Source of the DNA: Neobacillus rhizophilus
GTDB taxonomy: Bacteria; Bacillota; Bacilli; Bacillales; Cytobacillaceae
Length of the DNA: 64,000 bases
Reading direction: 5' to 3'
NCBI RefSeq assembly: GCF_018343535.1
Contig: NZ_JAGYPF010000003.1
Location: 62,001-126,000 of the forward strand
In this document: one piece after another, positions 8,766 through 19,916 of the stretch
Numbering within the stretch: the first letter of the stretch is position 1
Layout of the letters: each line of letters opens with the position of its first letter
Translations under genes and position numbers: made by a program
The notes under the pieces: generated by a model
What the model saw: only the letters and a program-made list of their open reading frames with translations
What the model was told of the DNA's origin: nothing
Database searches by the model: none

Positions 8766-9176
8766 CTATTCAGTTCTTTGTTCATGGACAATATTGCGCC
8801 AGTCTATGTCGCCTCGTTCTAAACCATGAATAAGTATTTCCGCCGTTCCCATGTTGGTGGCTAACGGAATGGAGTACACATCACACAAACGGATTAATGC
8901 TGAAATGTCAGGCTCATGCGGCTGCGCTGTCAATGGGTCACGGAAGAAGAACACAATATCCATTTGGTTCTTAGCGATTAGGGAACCTATTTCCTGGTCT
9001 CCCCCAAGAGGACCCGAATTAAATCGGTGAATTTTCAGGTTGGTTTTTTCCATGATTCTGCTGCCAGTTGTGCCAGTCGAGTATAATTCATGCTTGCAAA
9101 AGATCGGCTCATATGCCACAGCAAAATTCACTATGTCGTTTTTCTTTTGGTCATGTGCTATAAATGCAATTTTCAA
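8766..9176 (-). CDS. mgsA: Methylglyoxal synthase
   Basis: This 136-residue enzyme converts dihydroxyacetone phosphate to methylglyoxal, a bypass of lower glycolysis. Family motifs are clear: KIAFIAHD at the N-terminus, YSTGTTG (phosphate binding), [13 protein letters not shown] with the catalytic Asp, [12 protein letters not shown], and [18 protein letters not shown]. The frame opens at ATG 9185, but GAGGTG directly abuts that codon. A TTG at 9176 lies six to seven bases after GAGGTG and gives the canonical MKIAFIAHD start, so the TTG is chosen. Confidence 0.95.
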   Translation of the reverse strand: MKIAFIAHDQKKNDIVNFAVAYEPIFCKHELYSTGTTGSRIMEKTNLKIHRFNSGPLGGDQEIGSLIAKNQMDIVFFFRDPLTAQPHEPDISALIRLCDVYSIPLATNMGTAEILIHGLERGDIDWRNIVHEQRTE

Positions 9177-9280
9177 AACATACACCTCGTTCTTATTTCA
9201 ATACACTCTATTTTATATCTTAAACCTTTTCCTACCTTTAAGTCGATAATCTATGTGATTCCCCTCTTATTTTTTTAATA

Positions 9281-9308
9281 TTAAGATGATTTTAAGAAAA
9301 ATTTAAGA
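9281..9308 (+). promoter_or_regulatory. Three TTAAGA direct repeats at 11-bp spacing (OmpR/PhoP-type site)
   Basis: TTAAGA occurs at 9281-9286, 9292-9297 and 9303-9308, each 11 bases apart, about 50 bases before the start of the downstream membrane protein. Helically phased hexamer repeats are the usual recognition pattern of OmpR/PhoB-family response regulators. The regulator is not in the window. Confidence 0.55.
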
Positions 9309-9356
9309 TTGGTCCTTTAGAATGAGGGAAATACTAAATTTAAAAGGGAGGGCCAA

Positions 9357-9968
9357 ATGCAAAAGAATATTAAGGTTTATATTCCTATTATCATTACTGT
9401 TCTAATTTGCCTAATATTAATCGGATTATTTCTATATTATCAAATTACAACTCCCCACGATGGTCCGGAAAAATTGGCTGGCAAGCCCCGGGAGCGCGAG
9501 GACGAAGGCGGAATTTTTAAGCTAATGGGGAACGGCGCGATTTTGGCAGGGGCGTTGAGTTTTTCATGGTTTCTTTTGAAAAAGAAATTGAAATCTCCGT
9601 TTCCGATTGTTAAAGTAGGTGCTCGGAAAGCTCACAGCATTCATACGTATACCGGCTGGGCGGCATTGGCCCTTGTTGCCATCCATGGCGGATACTACTT
9701 AATTAAGGAATTCACAAAAACAGACAATTTAACGGGCGCTTCTGCCTTTTTATTGCTGCTTTGTTTGGCTATATACGGATATGTACTGGACCGGAAGAAG
9801 AAAAAACCGATTCGCTCGGCTCACTTTATTCTAAGTATCCTATGGATTGGCGCTGTTCTTGTTCATGGCGGCGGGTTTGTTATCGGGACCGGAGTGACCA
9901 TGGCAGTATTATATATTGGTTTAACATGGCTTGAGAAGAAGAACTTAAAGCCTGCAGATGCACGGTAA
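9357..9968 (+). CDS. Cytochrome-b/ferric-reductase-like membrane protein
   Basis: This 203-residue protein has an N-terminal anchor (residues 8-30), a short soluble linker, and four further membrane helices. Helix histidines are paired as expected for haem b: KAHSIHTYTGWAALALVAIHGGYY (about 97-120) and RSAHFILSILWIGAVLVHGGG. This resembles the haem-binding membrane core of ferric reductases and cytochrome b561-like proteins, but no FAD/NADPH domain is present. AAAGGGAGGGCCAA precedes the ATG. Its exact electron partner is unknown. Phased TTAAGA repeats upstream suggest control by a two-component system. Confidence 0.65.
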   Translation: MQKNIKVYIPIIITVLICLILIGLFLYYQITTPHDGPEKLAGKPREREDEGGIFKLMGNGAILAGALSFSWFLLKKKLKSPFPIVKVGARKAHSIHTYTGWAALALVAIHGGYYLIKEFTKTDNLTGASAFLLLLCLAIYGYVLDRKKKKPIRSAHFILSILWIGAVLVHGGGFVIGTGVTMAVLYIGLTWLEKKNLKPADAR

Positions 9969-9972
9969 GAAC

Positions 9973-10135
9973 AAAAGCACAAGCGCCCTGGTCAGCGGCG
10001 TATGGCCTGGAGCTCTCCAACCTGAGATAAAGGTAACACGAAGAGCGCAAGCGCATTCGTGCTTGACTTATCGTAGGGCGGAGAGCGAAGGTCACTAGCC
10101 GCTAGAGCGTTGGAGCTGGACGTGTCTATCCAGGT
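9973..10135. repeat. GC-richer intergenic repeat-like element, noncoding
   Basis: Directly after the membrane protein lies about 160 bases richer in GC than the surroundings. It contains GCACAAGCGCCCTGG, GGCCTGGAGCTCTCCAA, GAGCGCAAGCGCATTCG and GCGTTGGAGCTGGACGTG. The repeated GGAGCT and AAGCGC words look like the dispersed repeats common in Bacillus intergenic regions. Open frames here lack ribosome binding sites. Only one copy is in the window, so the repeat status is an inference. Confidence 0.45.
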
Positions 10136-10182
10136 AACAAGTTATCAATGACTTAATCTGTAATTCCCTAGACCATAATAAA

Positions 10183-10210
10183 ATGGATCGTCTATCGAAG
10201 ACGGTCCATT
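10183..10210. terminator. Terminator after the phage-type 108-aa gene
   Basis: AATGGATCGTCT and AGACGGTCCATT form a stem with one mismatch, followed by a long T-run on the plus strand and TTTTATT on the minus strand. Confidence 0.65.
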
Positions 10211-10224
10211 TTTTTTGAGTTAAT

Positions 10225-10551
10225 TTAGCAAAGCTTTGACCATAGTCTGCTGCTGACAGCTTCTGTGCTTCTTTCGATGATCGAGTAGGCTGCATTAGTA
10301 ATCGCCTGAGCCAATGTTTCCCCAGTTCCCGTTACATCATTGAAGCAAACCTCTGATGGCCCTTTGTTTGTATAGGTAAATCCTAAATTCTCTAATCTGT
10401 CAACAATCATCATCGCATGATCAAGGTTGTGCTCAGGTTGAAAGTCTGCGTCATGGATGAACATTCCCTTTTCATAATCGTACCAACGATCCCACCTATT
10501 TAACTTCCAACCAAGAATTCTCCGTGCAATTGAATCTACCTTGTTCATCAT
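10225..10551 (-). CDS. Phage ABA-sandwich domain protein (BC1872-like)
   Basis: This 108-residue protein opens MMNKVDSIARRILGWKLNRWDRWYDYEKG and continues with a DADFQPEHNLDHAMMIVDRLENLGF segment and a C-terminal ETLAQAITNAAYSIIE. This layout (helical start, HDADFQPEHNLDHA, AIxxAAY end) is seen in small proteins of phage replication regions that carry the Phage_ABA_S fold. No other phage gene is nearby, so it may be a domesticated or stranded phage gene. A perfect palindrome TTGTTATATAACAA lies about 20 bases upstream. The function is unknown. Confidence 0.65.
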   Translation of the reverse strand: MMNKVDSIARRILGWKLNRWDRWYDYEKGMFIHDADFQPEHNLDHAMMIVDRLENLGFTYTNKGPSEVCFNDVTGTGETLAQAITNAAYSIIERSTEAVSSRLWSKLC

Positions 10552-10571
10552 TTTTTCCCCTTTCGTTCAAA

Positions 10572-10585
10572 TTGTTATATAACAA
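10572..10585. promoter_or_regulatory. Palindrome TTGTTATATAACAA, candidate operator
   Basis: A perfect 14-base palindrome sits 20 bases before the phage-type gene on the minus strand. A second half-like TTATATAAC follows near 10605. This is consistent with a repressor site; the regulator is unknown. Confidence 0.4.
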
Positions 10586-10772
10586 CTTTGGTATTTACAA
10601 AGAATTATATAACAGTATTTTTGGAAATGCCACTGTCTTTTTTTAAAAATTTTCTCTACTTTTTTGATTTTTTCCCAACATCAAAATGAAAACCTTTTCT
10701 TTTTCATGGCTATTTTTGATAGTAAAATGAATTCACGACCTATCGAGGTAATATGATAGTTTTAAAAATTAA

Positions 10773-12437
<1,665 letters not shown>

Positions 12438-12454
12438 ATTTTTTTCATAAAATA

Positions 12455-12488
12455 AAAAGAAGCTCCAGCCTGGGTTGGAGCTTCTTTT
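12455..12488 (+). terminator. Terminator of the neutral protease gene
   Basis: AAGAAGCTCCA pairs with TGGAGCTTCTT around GCCTGGGT-type loop sequence, followed by TTTTT. Confidence 0.85.
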
Positions 12489-12624
12489 TCAATTCAAATT
12501 TCACTGCGCTCATTACATAAAAATAGGAACTCACGACATAATTTTGCTTCTTAACTACAAAATTCAGGAGTCTCACGACAAACTTAGGAATAAAACGGAA
12601 ACCGACGAAGTTTTCCTTTCCTAA

Positions 12625-14082
12625 TCATGTACCGCAATAAGTTCTGTATGGTTTGTTCGTAACTGCAGGAATTGTACAGTATTCTTCCTGTTCTGGTACG
12701 TAGGCAAAAGGGTGCGACAGAGCACTTAGGAGGTTCATCATTACGCTGAAGTCGCCTTGACTGACTGCTGCATCAAGAGCTTCCTCCACTCGGTGGTTGC
12801 GCGGGATGACAGAGGGATTGGAATTCCGCATTAACTTTTGGGATTCCTCTGTTGCTTCCTGCTGCATGCCGAGTCTTGCCTGCCAACGCTTATGCCATTC
12901 GGAAAATTCCGGTGCATTATACAGCTCCGCTCCCTCCAAACGATTCAATGTTAAAGCTCGGAAGGTATTGGTGTAGTCAGCACGATTTTTTTGCATTAGG
13001 CTAAGCAGGTCTTCCACAAGCGATTCATCTTCTGCCTCTTCATTAATAAGACCCAGCTTTGCCCGCATTCCGGCAAGCCAATTTTGGCGGTATAACCCGT
13101 CATATTCTGAAATAGCCTCTTGGGCCAATTTAACTGCTTCCTCCTCGTTTTCATGAAGCAGCGGCAATAAGCTTTCCGCAAATCGGGCCAGATTCCACCC
13201 GCCAATAAACGGCTGATTGCCATAGGCATAACGTCCCTCCCTGTCGATAGAACTGAATACCGTTGCCGGATCATAGGTGTCCATAAAGGCACAAGGGCCA
13301 TAATCGATGGTCTCTCCGCTAATAGTCATATTGTCCGTATTCATGACCCCGTGAATAAAACCGACGAGCTGCCATTTGGCAATCAGTGAGGCCTGACGTT
13401 TTATGACCTCCTTAAGAAATGACAGGTACTTTTTATTATCATCAGCGACTTCAGGATAATGGCGTTTTATTGTATAGTCAGCCAGAATCCTTAATTCATC
13501 CACATTGCCTTTCCCGGCAGCATATTGAAAGGTTCCAACCCTAATATGACTGGACGCAACGCGTGTCAAAATGGCACCAGGAAGCTCGGTTTCACGATAA
13601 ATGGCTTCCCCTGTAGTCACCACGGCCAGACTGCGGGTAGTCGGAATACCTAGAGCATGCATGGCTTCACTAATGATATATTCTCGAAGCATCGGTCCAA
13701 GCGCCGCCCGTCCATCCCCTCCGCGGGAAAACGGTGTTCTGCCTGAGCCCTTTAGTTGAATATCATACCGTTTTCCGTCCGGAGTGATTTGCTCCCCCAG
13801 CAGCACTGCCCGTCCATCCCCCAGCATTGTAAAATAGCCAAATTGATGCCCGGCATAGGCTTGCGCAAGCGGCGCAGCACCTTCGGGTATTTTGTTTCCA
13901 GCAAACACCTCAACAGCTTCTTCACCCTGAAGAACCTCTGGATTCAACCCCAAAGCAGATGCCAAATGACCGTTAAGAATAACCAATTTTGGTGAATCAA
14001 CTGGAGCAGGTTTCGTATCAGTAAAAAAAGCTTTCGGGAGTTGTGCATAACTATTATCAAAATTCCAGCCTGGATTACTCAT
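12625..14082 (-). CDS. selO: SelO/YdiU family protein adenylyltransferase
   Basis: This 485-residue pseudokinase-fold protein belongs to the SelO (YdiU) family, which transfers AMP to Ser/Thr/Tyr of target proteins. Visible hallmarks are [15 protein letters not shown] at the N-terminus, [23 protein letters not shown], the [18 protein letters not shown] loop, [24 protein letters not shown] (metal and nucleotide site) and the C-terminal CGT. The bacterial form ends in Cys rather than Sec. The frame extends to 14109, but that ATG lies inside the palindromic repeat. ATG 14082 with AAGGGATAAAG upstream is preferred. It points toward the divergent L,D-transpeptidase gene. Confidence 0.9.
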   Translation of the reverse strand: MSNPGWNFDNSYAQLPKAFFTDTKPAPVDSPKLVILNGHLASALGLNPEVLQGEEAVEVFAGNKIPEGAAPLAQAYAGHQFGYFTMLGDGRAVLLGEQITPDGKRYDIQLKGSGRTPFSRGGDGRAALGPMLREYIISEAMHALGIPTTRSLAVVTTGEAIYRETELPGAILTRVASSHIRVGTFQYAAGKGNVDELRILADYTIKRHYPEVADDNKKYLSFLKEVIKRQASLIAKWQLVGFIHGVMNTDNMTISGETIDYGPCAFMDTYDPATVFSSIDREGRYAYGNQPFIGGWNLARFAESLLPLLHENEEEAVKLAQEAISEYDGLYRQNWLAGMRAKLGLINEEAEDESLVEDLLSLMQKNRADYTNTFRALTLNRLEGAELYNAPEFSEWHKRWQARLGMQQEATEESQKLMRNSNPSVIPRNHRVEEALDAAVSQGDFSVMMNLLSALSHPFAYVPEQEEYCTIPAVTNKPYRTYCGT

Positions 14083-14105
14083 ATTTTCTTTATCCCTTCT
14101 TTGAA

Positions 14106-14154
14106 GCATGGGGACGGTTCTTTTGCTTCTGAAGCAAAAGAACCGTCCCTATGC
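14106..14154. repeat. Palindromic GGGACGG repeat, copy 1
   Basis: GGGACGGTTCTTTTGCTTC (14111-14129) and its exact reverse complement (14131-14149) are separated by one base, with outer GCAT/ATGC pairing. It lies in the divergent region between selO and the L,D-transpeptidase gene. Confidence 0.9.
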
Positions 14155-14332
14155 TCTAATTTATATTCAGTTTATCCTAAGATGGTTTAAATTAGCACTT
14201 ATTTTATACTATGAAAATCTAGTAAATTATTAATGATTAATTAAGCATATTGTTGTAGACTAAAAGGGAGTTATGGGATTAAAGTCGGTGGAAATTATAC
14301 CGATGTTATTAGGCATTTATGGGGGAAGATTA

Positions 14333-15781
14333 ATGAGTAACACAGAAGTGAATTTGGCTGGCGAAATCCAGAGCAGACGAGGCAAATCGGTCAAACAGCA
14401 TAAAAGTTGGAAGTTTATCACAGCAGGCAGCACCGTCATTATCGTACTCATTATTGCAGGAGTCAGTTATTACCAGGCAACCCGATTCAATTCGCAGACT
14501 ACGATTAATGATATAAAAGTCGGTGGGATGACGGCTGATCAAGCATTAAAAAAATTACAAACCACTGTCCTACAAAATAGGGTCTTTGTCGGACAGCAGC
14601 AAATTTTAGATGAAGAAGATACAAAGATGGGTTTTGCGGACCAGGATTTGCCTGAGGTTAAGAAAATACTAAAAAGCCAGTGGACATTTTTTCCATCTAC
14701 AAAGGCAAAAAATTATCATCTGATACCTGAAAAGGCAGACCAATTCCGAAGCGAAACAATGAAAAAACTTGTGGAAGAAAAGCTCCTATCCATGAATAAA
14801 AGTTTAAAAGCACCCCAAGATGCAGAGGCGAAGCTTGCGCAGGGCAGTATTGTTATCACCAAAAGCAAGGATGGAGAGCAGTATGACGTCTCAAGCCTAT
14901 TGAAGGAATACGACAAGCAGCATTATCAGAGTGACATTCATCTTAATCCTTTATACATACAGCCAATCAAAGAAAATAGCGCCATTGTAAAAAATGAACA
15001 GAAAAAGCTGCAAGAACTTCTTGGGCAGACTGTTGAGTATAAGGTTCAGGATCAAGTCTTTTCTTTAAAAGCTAGTGAAGTAATTAAAAATGCCTCTGTG
15101 ACTAAGGATTTGAAAGTTACAATTGACCCGAATGACATAAAAAACAAAGTTGCGGAAATAAATGAGACAAAATCCACATTAAATAAAGACTTCTCATTTA
15201 AGACCCACTCGGGTTCGGTCATATCTGTAAAAGGAAAAGGCTACGGCTGGGCATTAGATGTTGACAAAGAAACTGCTCAAATTCAAGCAGCTTTTGAAAA
15301 GGGAGAGAATTCCATTGCAGCATCCAATGTTATTGGACACGGATGGAAGGGTGAAGGCTACGGTTACGATACAACCGCGAACAACGGAATTGGCGACACG
15401 TATGCTGAAGTATCCCTTGCCGAACAGCGAATTTGGATTTACAAAGATGGTAAATTGGTCATCACAACAAATGTCGTGACTGGAAAACACAGCACTGGCA
15501 ATGATACTTCAACAGGAGTTTGGTATATTCTCTATAAACGATCTCCTTCCATACTAACAGGCAGGGAACTCGGAGGAAAACCAAGTTATCAAGTACAGGT
15601 AAATTATTGGGCTCCTTTTACGAACGATGGACAAGGGTTCCACGATGCCAGCTGGCGGAAAAACTGGGCAAGCAATGCCTATCTTAACGATGGCTCGCAC
15701 GGCTGCGTCAACACACAACCAGACGATATGAAAGTCGTATACGAAAATCTCAGCACATACGAACCGGTTGTCATATACTGA
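14333..15781 (+). CDS. L,D-transpeptidase (YkuD) with peptidoglycan-binding domain
   Basis: This 482-residue membrane-anchored enzyme has one N-terminal membrane segment (about 27-47), then a long extracytoplasmic region with a PG_binding_4-type repeat (about 55-330), and a C-terminal YkuD catalytic domain. The active site is HGCVN in DGSHGCVNTQPDDMK, and AEVSLAEQRIWIYKDGKLV starts the domain. It forms 3-3 crosslinks or modifies peptidoglycan. The upstream ATG at 14273 is in frame, but ATG 14333 has GGGGGAAGATTA just before it and gives a normal cytoplasmic head. It is followed by a palindromic repeat that may terminate it. Confidence 0.9.
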   Translation: MSNTEVNLAGEIQSRRGKSVKQHKSWKFITAGSTVIIVLIIAGVSYYQATRFNSQTTINDIKVGGMTADQALKKLQTTVLQNRVFVGQQQILDEEDTKMGFADQDLPEVKKILKSQWTFFPSTKAKNYHLIPEKADQFRSETMKKLVEEKLLSMNKSLKAPQDAEAKLAQGSIVITKSKDGEQYDVSSLLKEYDKQHYQSDIHLNPLYIQPIKENSAIVKNEQKKLQELLGQTVEYKVQDQVFSLKASEVIKNASVTKDLKVTIDPNDIKNKVAEINETKSTLNKDFSFKTHSGSVISVKGKGYGWALDVDKETAQIQAAFEKGENSIAASNVIGHGWKGEGYGYDTTANNGIGDTYAEVSLAEQRIWIYKDGKLVITTNVVTGKHSTGNDTSTGVWYILYKRSPSILTGRELGGKPSYQVQVNYWAPFTNDGQGFHDASWRKNWASNAYLNDGSHGCVNTQPDDMKVVYENLSTYEPVVIY

Positions 15782-15786
15782 AACAT

Positions 15787-15833
15787 GGGGACGGTTCTTT
15801 TGCTTCAAAAAATGAAGCAAAAGAACCGTCCCC
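15787..15833. repeat. Palindromic GGGACGG repeat, copy 2
   Basis: The 20-base arms are perfectly complementary (GGGGACGGTTC... and ...GAACCGTCCCC) around a seven-base loop. It is followed by TCTTTTT on the plus strand and sits between convergent genes, so it could act as the terminator of the L,D-transpeptidase gene. Confidence 0.9.
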
Positions 15834-15838
15834 TCTTT

Positions 15839-18196
15839 TTAATGATCCCTATTAACAATATAGTTCATTAAATGTTTCAAAAAAGTCGTGTTGCGCGGCA
15901 CTTCCTCTAGTGTGTCCATTGCCAGACAATAATGGTCCCACATCGCTTTTTTTGCATCTTCTGCGCCCAGGATGGATACAAACGTTGAGCTGTTGTTATC
16001 AGCATCCTTGCCTGCGGGTTTCCCTAATACGTTCTGATCCCCTTCCAAATCTAGAAGATCATCCTTAATCTGAAAGGCAATGCCGGCATGCCTGGCGAAT
16101 TTTTTCAAGGCGGACTGTTCGGACGCGTGAGCTTGTGCAAGAATTGCCGGCATGATTAAAGCCGCTTCGAAAGCAATTCCGGTTTTATAAAAGCACATGA
16201 CATTCAGTTGTTCCAGTGTTAATGGCTTGCCTTTAGATTCCAGGTCCATCGCCTGCCCCTTACACATATCCTCTGTTACCTGGACCGAATATTGAATCAA
16301 GCGAAGCACTGTTTCTGCATTGAACGAGGTAAGCGAAGTCTGTTCCTCGATCGCCTTTTGGGTTAAAAAAAGAGCAGTTAGTTCAGCAATGGCGATGTTA
16401 TAGGTCTTATGCAGAGTTGGCCGTCCCCTGCGGATTGCAGCATTGTCCTGAAACGGAAGGTCATCAAAAATAAGTGATGCCGTATGCATGTATTCTAATG
16501 ACCGTAAAAGCGGAGTAATGGCGGAACCGTCCAAACCATATCCATCAACACCCATGACCCACGTCATAATGGGCCGCAGCCGCTTCCCGTCACCCTCAAG
16601 ACTGTAATTGGCGGCATCGCTAATGGGGTCATTCCTTAATGGCACATCTTCAATTTTCAAGGTCCCGTTAATTTGGTCGCGCACCGTTTCGATTCTATCT
16701 AAAAAGTCGTCTTGCTCCAAACGGTCATTTTTTAAATTTGTAATAATATGGTCGCGCAGCAGCTTATCAAAGAAATCCACATCGTCTGCCTTCTGAACCA
16801 TATTTTGAATAACACGATTAAATGTAGGATTGCCCGAAGCAAATAAATCCATCACTTCATTGTATTTGTTTGTTCCTAGACGCACCTTAAATCGTTTCAG
16901 GCCGTTTATGGCTCGGTCCAGTATGACCTCGCATGTCTTTGGATCGGAGTGAAAGACATTGTGAATCAAATTAGCAATAACCGCCCAGTACAACTCAAAT
17001 GGGTTGATAAGGTCATCGCGCTGGTTGTGGTATTTCATATAGTAGGTATACGGCGTGACGGCACCGTCTTTTATGTCATCGAACATATCGGCAAAATCAT
17101 CCGCCAGTTGATTATAAATGCCGTAAAAGAAGGTCCGGTTGTCAAACCCCTCATCCTCAGGAGCGCTGATGACAGAACGGGCAATTAATCGGGACGAAGA
17201 CGATTTTAAAATGATCGGTATGTACAGTTCTTCATTGGTGTAATTAGGGTTGGATAAACTTTTAACACGGTCCACTTCTTGAGAATTAAAAAAGATGTAG
17301 GCCTGCTCGGAAAAATGCTTTCTCGTTTCCGGATGCTGATGGGACTTAATATAGTCAAAGGCATCGCGGAGTTCAGAATGAATATAACAAATGAGACTGG
17401 CATTAGGTCCTATCCAGTTGCCTAAATCAGGAACAGATCCTGTAACAAGGGTGGTCCGGATTAAACTGGAGTATTCCTCTTTTTCTTTATTGGACAAAAC
17501 ATGGGCATCTAGTAGATCGTCAATAAAGGGATAGGTCAGACCGTAGGCATAACCCAGCCTGATGGCTTCATCAAGCCTCTGGCTCCGTTCTTCTTGGGCA
17601 GTTTCATCAGCCATTTCTTCATTTACATGCAGGATGACCCCCGCAATGATTTTAATCAATTTTCGTTTGGCATGCTCGGGATCCATTCCCTCCGGAATGT
17701 TGTCGGATACGATTTTCAGTTTGTTCATCAGCCAAATAAAGGCGGATTCAATCCCTTCCTTCTGCGCCCAGCGATACAAACCGGCCATGCTGAAAAAATC
17801 AGTTTTGTCATCAAGGCTTGTCAGGTGATTTTTTAAATTGGACACAACACTCCGTACCCTGGCCTGTATTTCTGGTGACTCCAGAGATTTGCCGAGGTCC
17901 CGCATGTAAAGATAGGAAATGCTTCGATCCAGATAATCGTCCAGTTTACCGGTATAGTCGAGCCATTGAATATATTGGTAGTATCCCCGAAAATCCGGCC
18001 TTTGCCTTCTTCGAAATAGGAAGGTTAATAGAGGATGACGAATATGGTTGTGTTTCCACTCTTGGAAATCCGTTGTCAAAGCAGTGACATAGCTTTTTTC
18101 TGTGACCAGTTTGTATAGCGTCCGAAAATATTCAGCAGCCTTTTGCTCAGCCTGCTGATAACACTCATCGGCATTTATTAATAACTCTTCGATCAT
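15839..18196 (-). CDS. Double-domain isoprenoid synthase: class I-like N-half fused to a polyprenyl diphosphate synthase
   Basis: The protein has 785 residues, more than twice a normal polyprenyl synthase (~300-350). The C-terminal ~300 residues are a clear trans-prenyltransferase: GDGKRLRP, first Asp-rich motif IFDDLPFQDNAAIRRGRPTLHK (DDxxxxD about 578-584) and second motif FQIKDDLLDLEGD (about 708-720). The N-terminal half also has PFIDDLLDA (about 224-231) and NQLADDFADMFDDI (about 362-375). Its two motifs are about as far apart as those in the C-half, so it may be a diverged copy of the same fold. The start is ATG 18196; a GTG at 18205 is possible. Product length and role are unknown. Confidence 0.8.
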   Translation of the reverse strand: MIEELLINADECYQQAEQKAAEYFRTLYKLVTEKSYVTALTTDFQEWKHNHIRHPLLTFLFRRRQRPDFRGYYQYIQWLDYTGKLDDYLDRSISYLYMRDLGKSLESPEIQARVRSVVSNLKNHLTSLDDKTDFFSMAGLYRWAQKEGIESAFIWLMNKLKIVSDNIPEGMDPEHAKRKLIKIIAGVILHVNEEMADETAQEERSQRLDEAIRLGYAYGLTYPFIDDLLDAHVLSNKEKEEYSSLIRTTLVTGSVPDLGNWIGPNASLICYIHSELRDAFDYIKSHQHPETRKHFSEQAYIFFNSQEVDRVKSLSNPNYTNEELYIPIILKSSSSRLIARSVISAPEDEGFDNRTFFYGIYNQLADDFADMFDDIKDGAVTPYTYYMKYHNQRDDLINPFELYWAVIANLIHNVFHSDPKTCEVILDRAINGLKRFKVRLGTNKYNEVMDLFASGNPTFNRVIQNMVQKADDVDFFDKLLRDHIITNLKNDRLEQDDFLDRIETVRDQINGTLKIEDVPLRNDPISDAANYSLEGDGKRLRPIMTWVMGVDGYGLDGSAITPLLRSLEYMHTASLIFDDLPFQDNAAIRRGRPTLHKTYNIAIAELTALFLTQKAIEEQTSLTSFNAETVLRLIQYSVQVTEDMCKGQAMDLESKGKPLTLEQLNVMCFYKTGIAFEAALIMPAILAQAHASEQSALKKFARHAGIAFQIKDDLLDLEGDQNVLGKPAGKDADNNSSTFVSILGAEDAKKAMWDHYCLAMDTLEEVPRNTTFLKHLMNYIVNRDH

Positions 18197-18353
18197 TTGA
18201 AGCACAACCTCTGCTTAAGGTTTTTTATCTTGCGATACTTATTAAATTGAGATTAACACAATCCTCTTCATTTTTTCTTAAAAACTAGCAAATATATTAA
18301 AATATAGTACTGGAAAAATAACTTTATAACCGGAAAGCTTAATAAGTGCAAAA

Positions 18354-18396
18354 AGGCAAGCAGACTTGTCCACATTTAGACATCGTCTACTTGCCT
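18354..18396 (-). terminator. Terminator after the GntP permease gene
   Basis: AGGCAAGCAGAC pairs with GTCTACTTGCCT (one mismatch) across a 19-base loop, with TTTTTGC following on the minus strand. Confidence 0.65.
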
Positions 18397-18425
18397 GTTT
18401 TCGCAACTAGTTCTTTATAAATTTC

Positions 18426-19835
18426 TTAAACAATTCCAGTTACCATATAAACACCAATTACAAAGAATGCAGCGATTGTTTTGATAATCGTAATCGCAAA
18501 TATATCGCGATAGGATTGCTTATGTGTCTGACCAGTGATCGCGAGTAATGTAATAACAGCTCCGTTATGTGGAAGTGTATCCATCCCTCCCGATGCCATA
18601 GAAATAACACGGTGCATAACTTCTAGTGGAATATCAAATTGATTAGCCAGTTCAATATAGGTTTTACTCATAATACCTAATGAAATGGCAATACCCGCCG
18701 ATGCAGAGCCTGAAATAGCAGACAGAACGTTTGTCGTTACGGCACCGTTTAATAAAGGATTTTCAAATGCTTTGGAGATGCCGTCTCTTGCAATCGCAAA
18801 TCCAGGCAAATTTGAAATAACAGCACCAAAACCATATTCAGTAGCAGAGTTCATGATTGCTAGCAGTGCCCCGCCAATCCCGACATTCATGCCAACCTTA
18901 AAATTCGTCAGAACAGGTTTTCGATTATACAAAATAGTGGCAAAAATCCCTGCAAGAAGAGCAATTTCAACTGACCAAATACCAACGACTTGTGCCGTTT
19001 CAATGTTCGGGAAAGTCGTTAAACCGATCTTCGAAAAATCAAAACCATTTGGATACCATTTTGGAATCACTGTGGTTAACACCTTATTTAACACACCAAC
19101 TAGGACAACCGGAACAAAGGCAAATATTTTGCGGCCGACGCTTTCTTTTACATCTAAGTCGATTTTAATTTCCTCTTCGGTAATCGTTCCAAAGCTATCA
19201 TAGCCTTCACCGGCTTTTTCTGCTTTTTTCCGGCGTGAATCTAAATACAGCATCCCGACTGTAAAGATGAAAATGGCCCCGATAATTCCAAGTGTAGGTG
19301 CGGCATAAAGGTTTGTTTTAAAAAATGTTGTCGGAATAACGTTTTGCACCTGTGGGGAACCTGGCAGCGCATCCATTGTAAAGGTAAAAGAACCAAGGGC
19401 AATCGTTCCCGGAATTAACCGTTTCGGAATATTGGATTGTCTAAACAAATTGGCTGCAAACGGATATACAGCAAATGCCACAACGACTAAGCTTACGCCG
19501 CTGTAGGTAAGAATTGCGCACAATAAAACAATAACTAACATGGCACGCTTGCGTCCCACTAATTGAATCAAGGTGGTGGCGATGGAACGTGCTAAACCGG
19601 ACATTTCTACTACTTTACCAAAAATAGCTCCCAGCAAGAAAATAGGAAAATATAATTTTATATATTCCACCATTTTTCCCATAAAGACATTCGAATAAAA
19701 CGGGAGAACATAATCTGGATTTGTTAATAATACCGCAAATAATGCACATACCGGTGCAAAAATGATGACTGAAAATCCGCGGTAGGCGATAAACATTAAC
19801 AACCCCAGCGCTAAGAGAATAATAACTAGTTCCAT
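18426..19835 (-). CDS. GntP-family organic acid/H+ permease
   Basis: This 469-residue permease has about 12 membrane segments. The pattern GAIFGKVVEMSGLARSIATTL, the central LIPGTIALGSFTFTMDALPGSPQVQNVIPTTFF and the late SGSASAGIAISLG with MASGGMDTLPHNGAVITLLAITG are characteristic of the GntP/citrate-proton (CitMHS-like) superfamily. It is the last gene of a cassette with an aldolase and an acylating acetaldehyde dehydrogenase, so the likely cargo is a hydroxy- or oxo-acid that feeds the aldolase. This substrate guess is context-based. There are 82 bases between the aldolase stop and this start, so it is probably cotranscribed. Confidence 0.8.
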   Translation of the reverse strand: MELVIILLALGLLMFIAYRGFSVIIFAPVCALFAVLLTNPDYVLPFYSNVFMGKMVEYIKLYFPIFLLGAIFGKVVEMSGLARSIATTLIQLVGRKRAMLVIVLLCAILTYSGVSLVVVAFAVYPFAANLFRQSNIPKRLIPGTIALGSFTFTMDALPGSPQVQNVIPTTFFKTNLYAAPTLGIIGAIFIFTVGMLYLDSRRKKAEKAGEGYDSFGTITEEEIKIDLDVKESVGRKIFAFVPVVLVGVLNKVLTTVIPKWYPNGFDFSKIGLTTFPNIETAQVVGIWSVEIALLAGIFATILYNRKPVLTNFKVGMNVGIGGALLAIMNSATEYGFGAVISNLPGFAIARDGISKAFENPLLNGAVTTNVLSAISGSASAGIAISLGIMSKTYIELANQFDIPLEVMHRVISMASGGMDTLPHNGAVITLLAITGQTHKQSYRDIFAITIIKTIAAFFVIGVYMVTGIV

Positions 19836-19916
19836 AAAATTTCTCCTCTATCTTAGATGATCTAACCCTTTGCTGAAAAATGTTAATTGTGCGTATTCTA
19901 AGATGTCCAAAAAGAC

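Noticed and set aside
8600..8766. yybP-ykoY manganese riboswitch upstream of terC
   Set aside because: No conserved GGGGAGTA/ACGTCA-like blocks are seen upstream of 8600 on the minus strand.
9880..10295. Two minus-strand frames after the haem-type membrane protein
   Set aside because: They cross the repeat-like element and the terminator and overlap a better gene; neither has a ribosome binding site.
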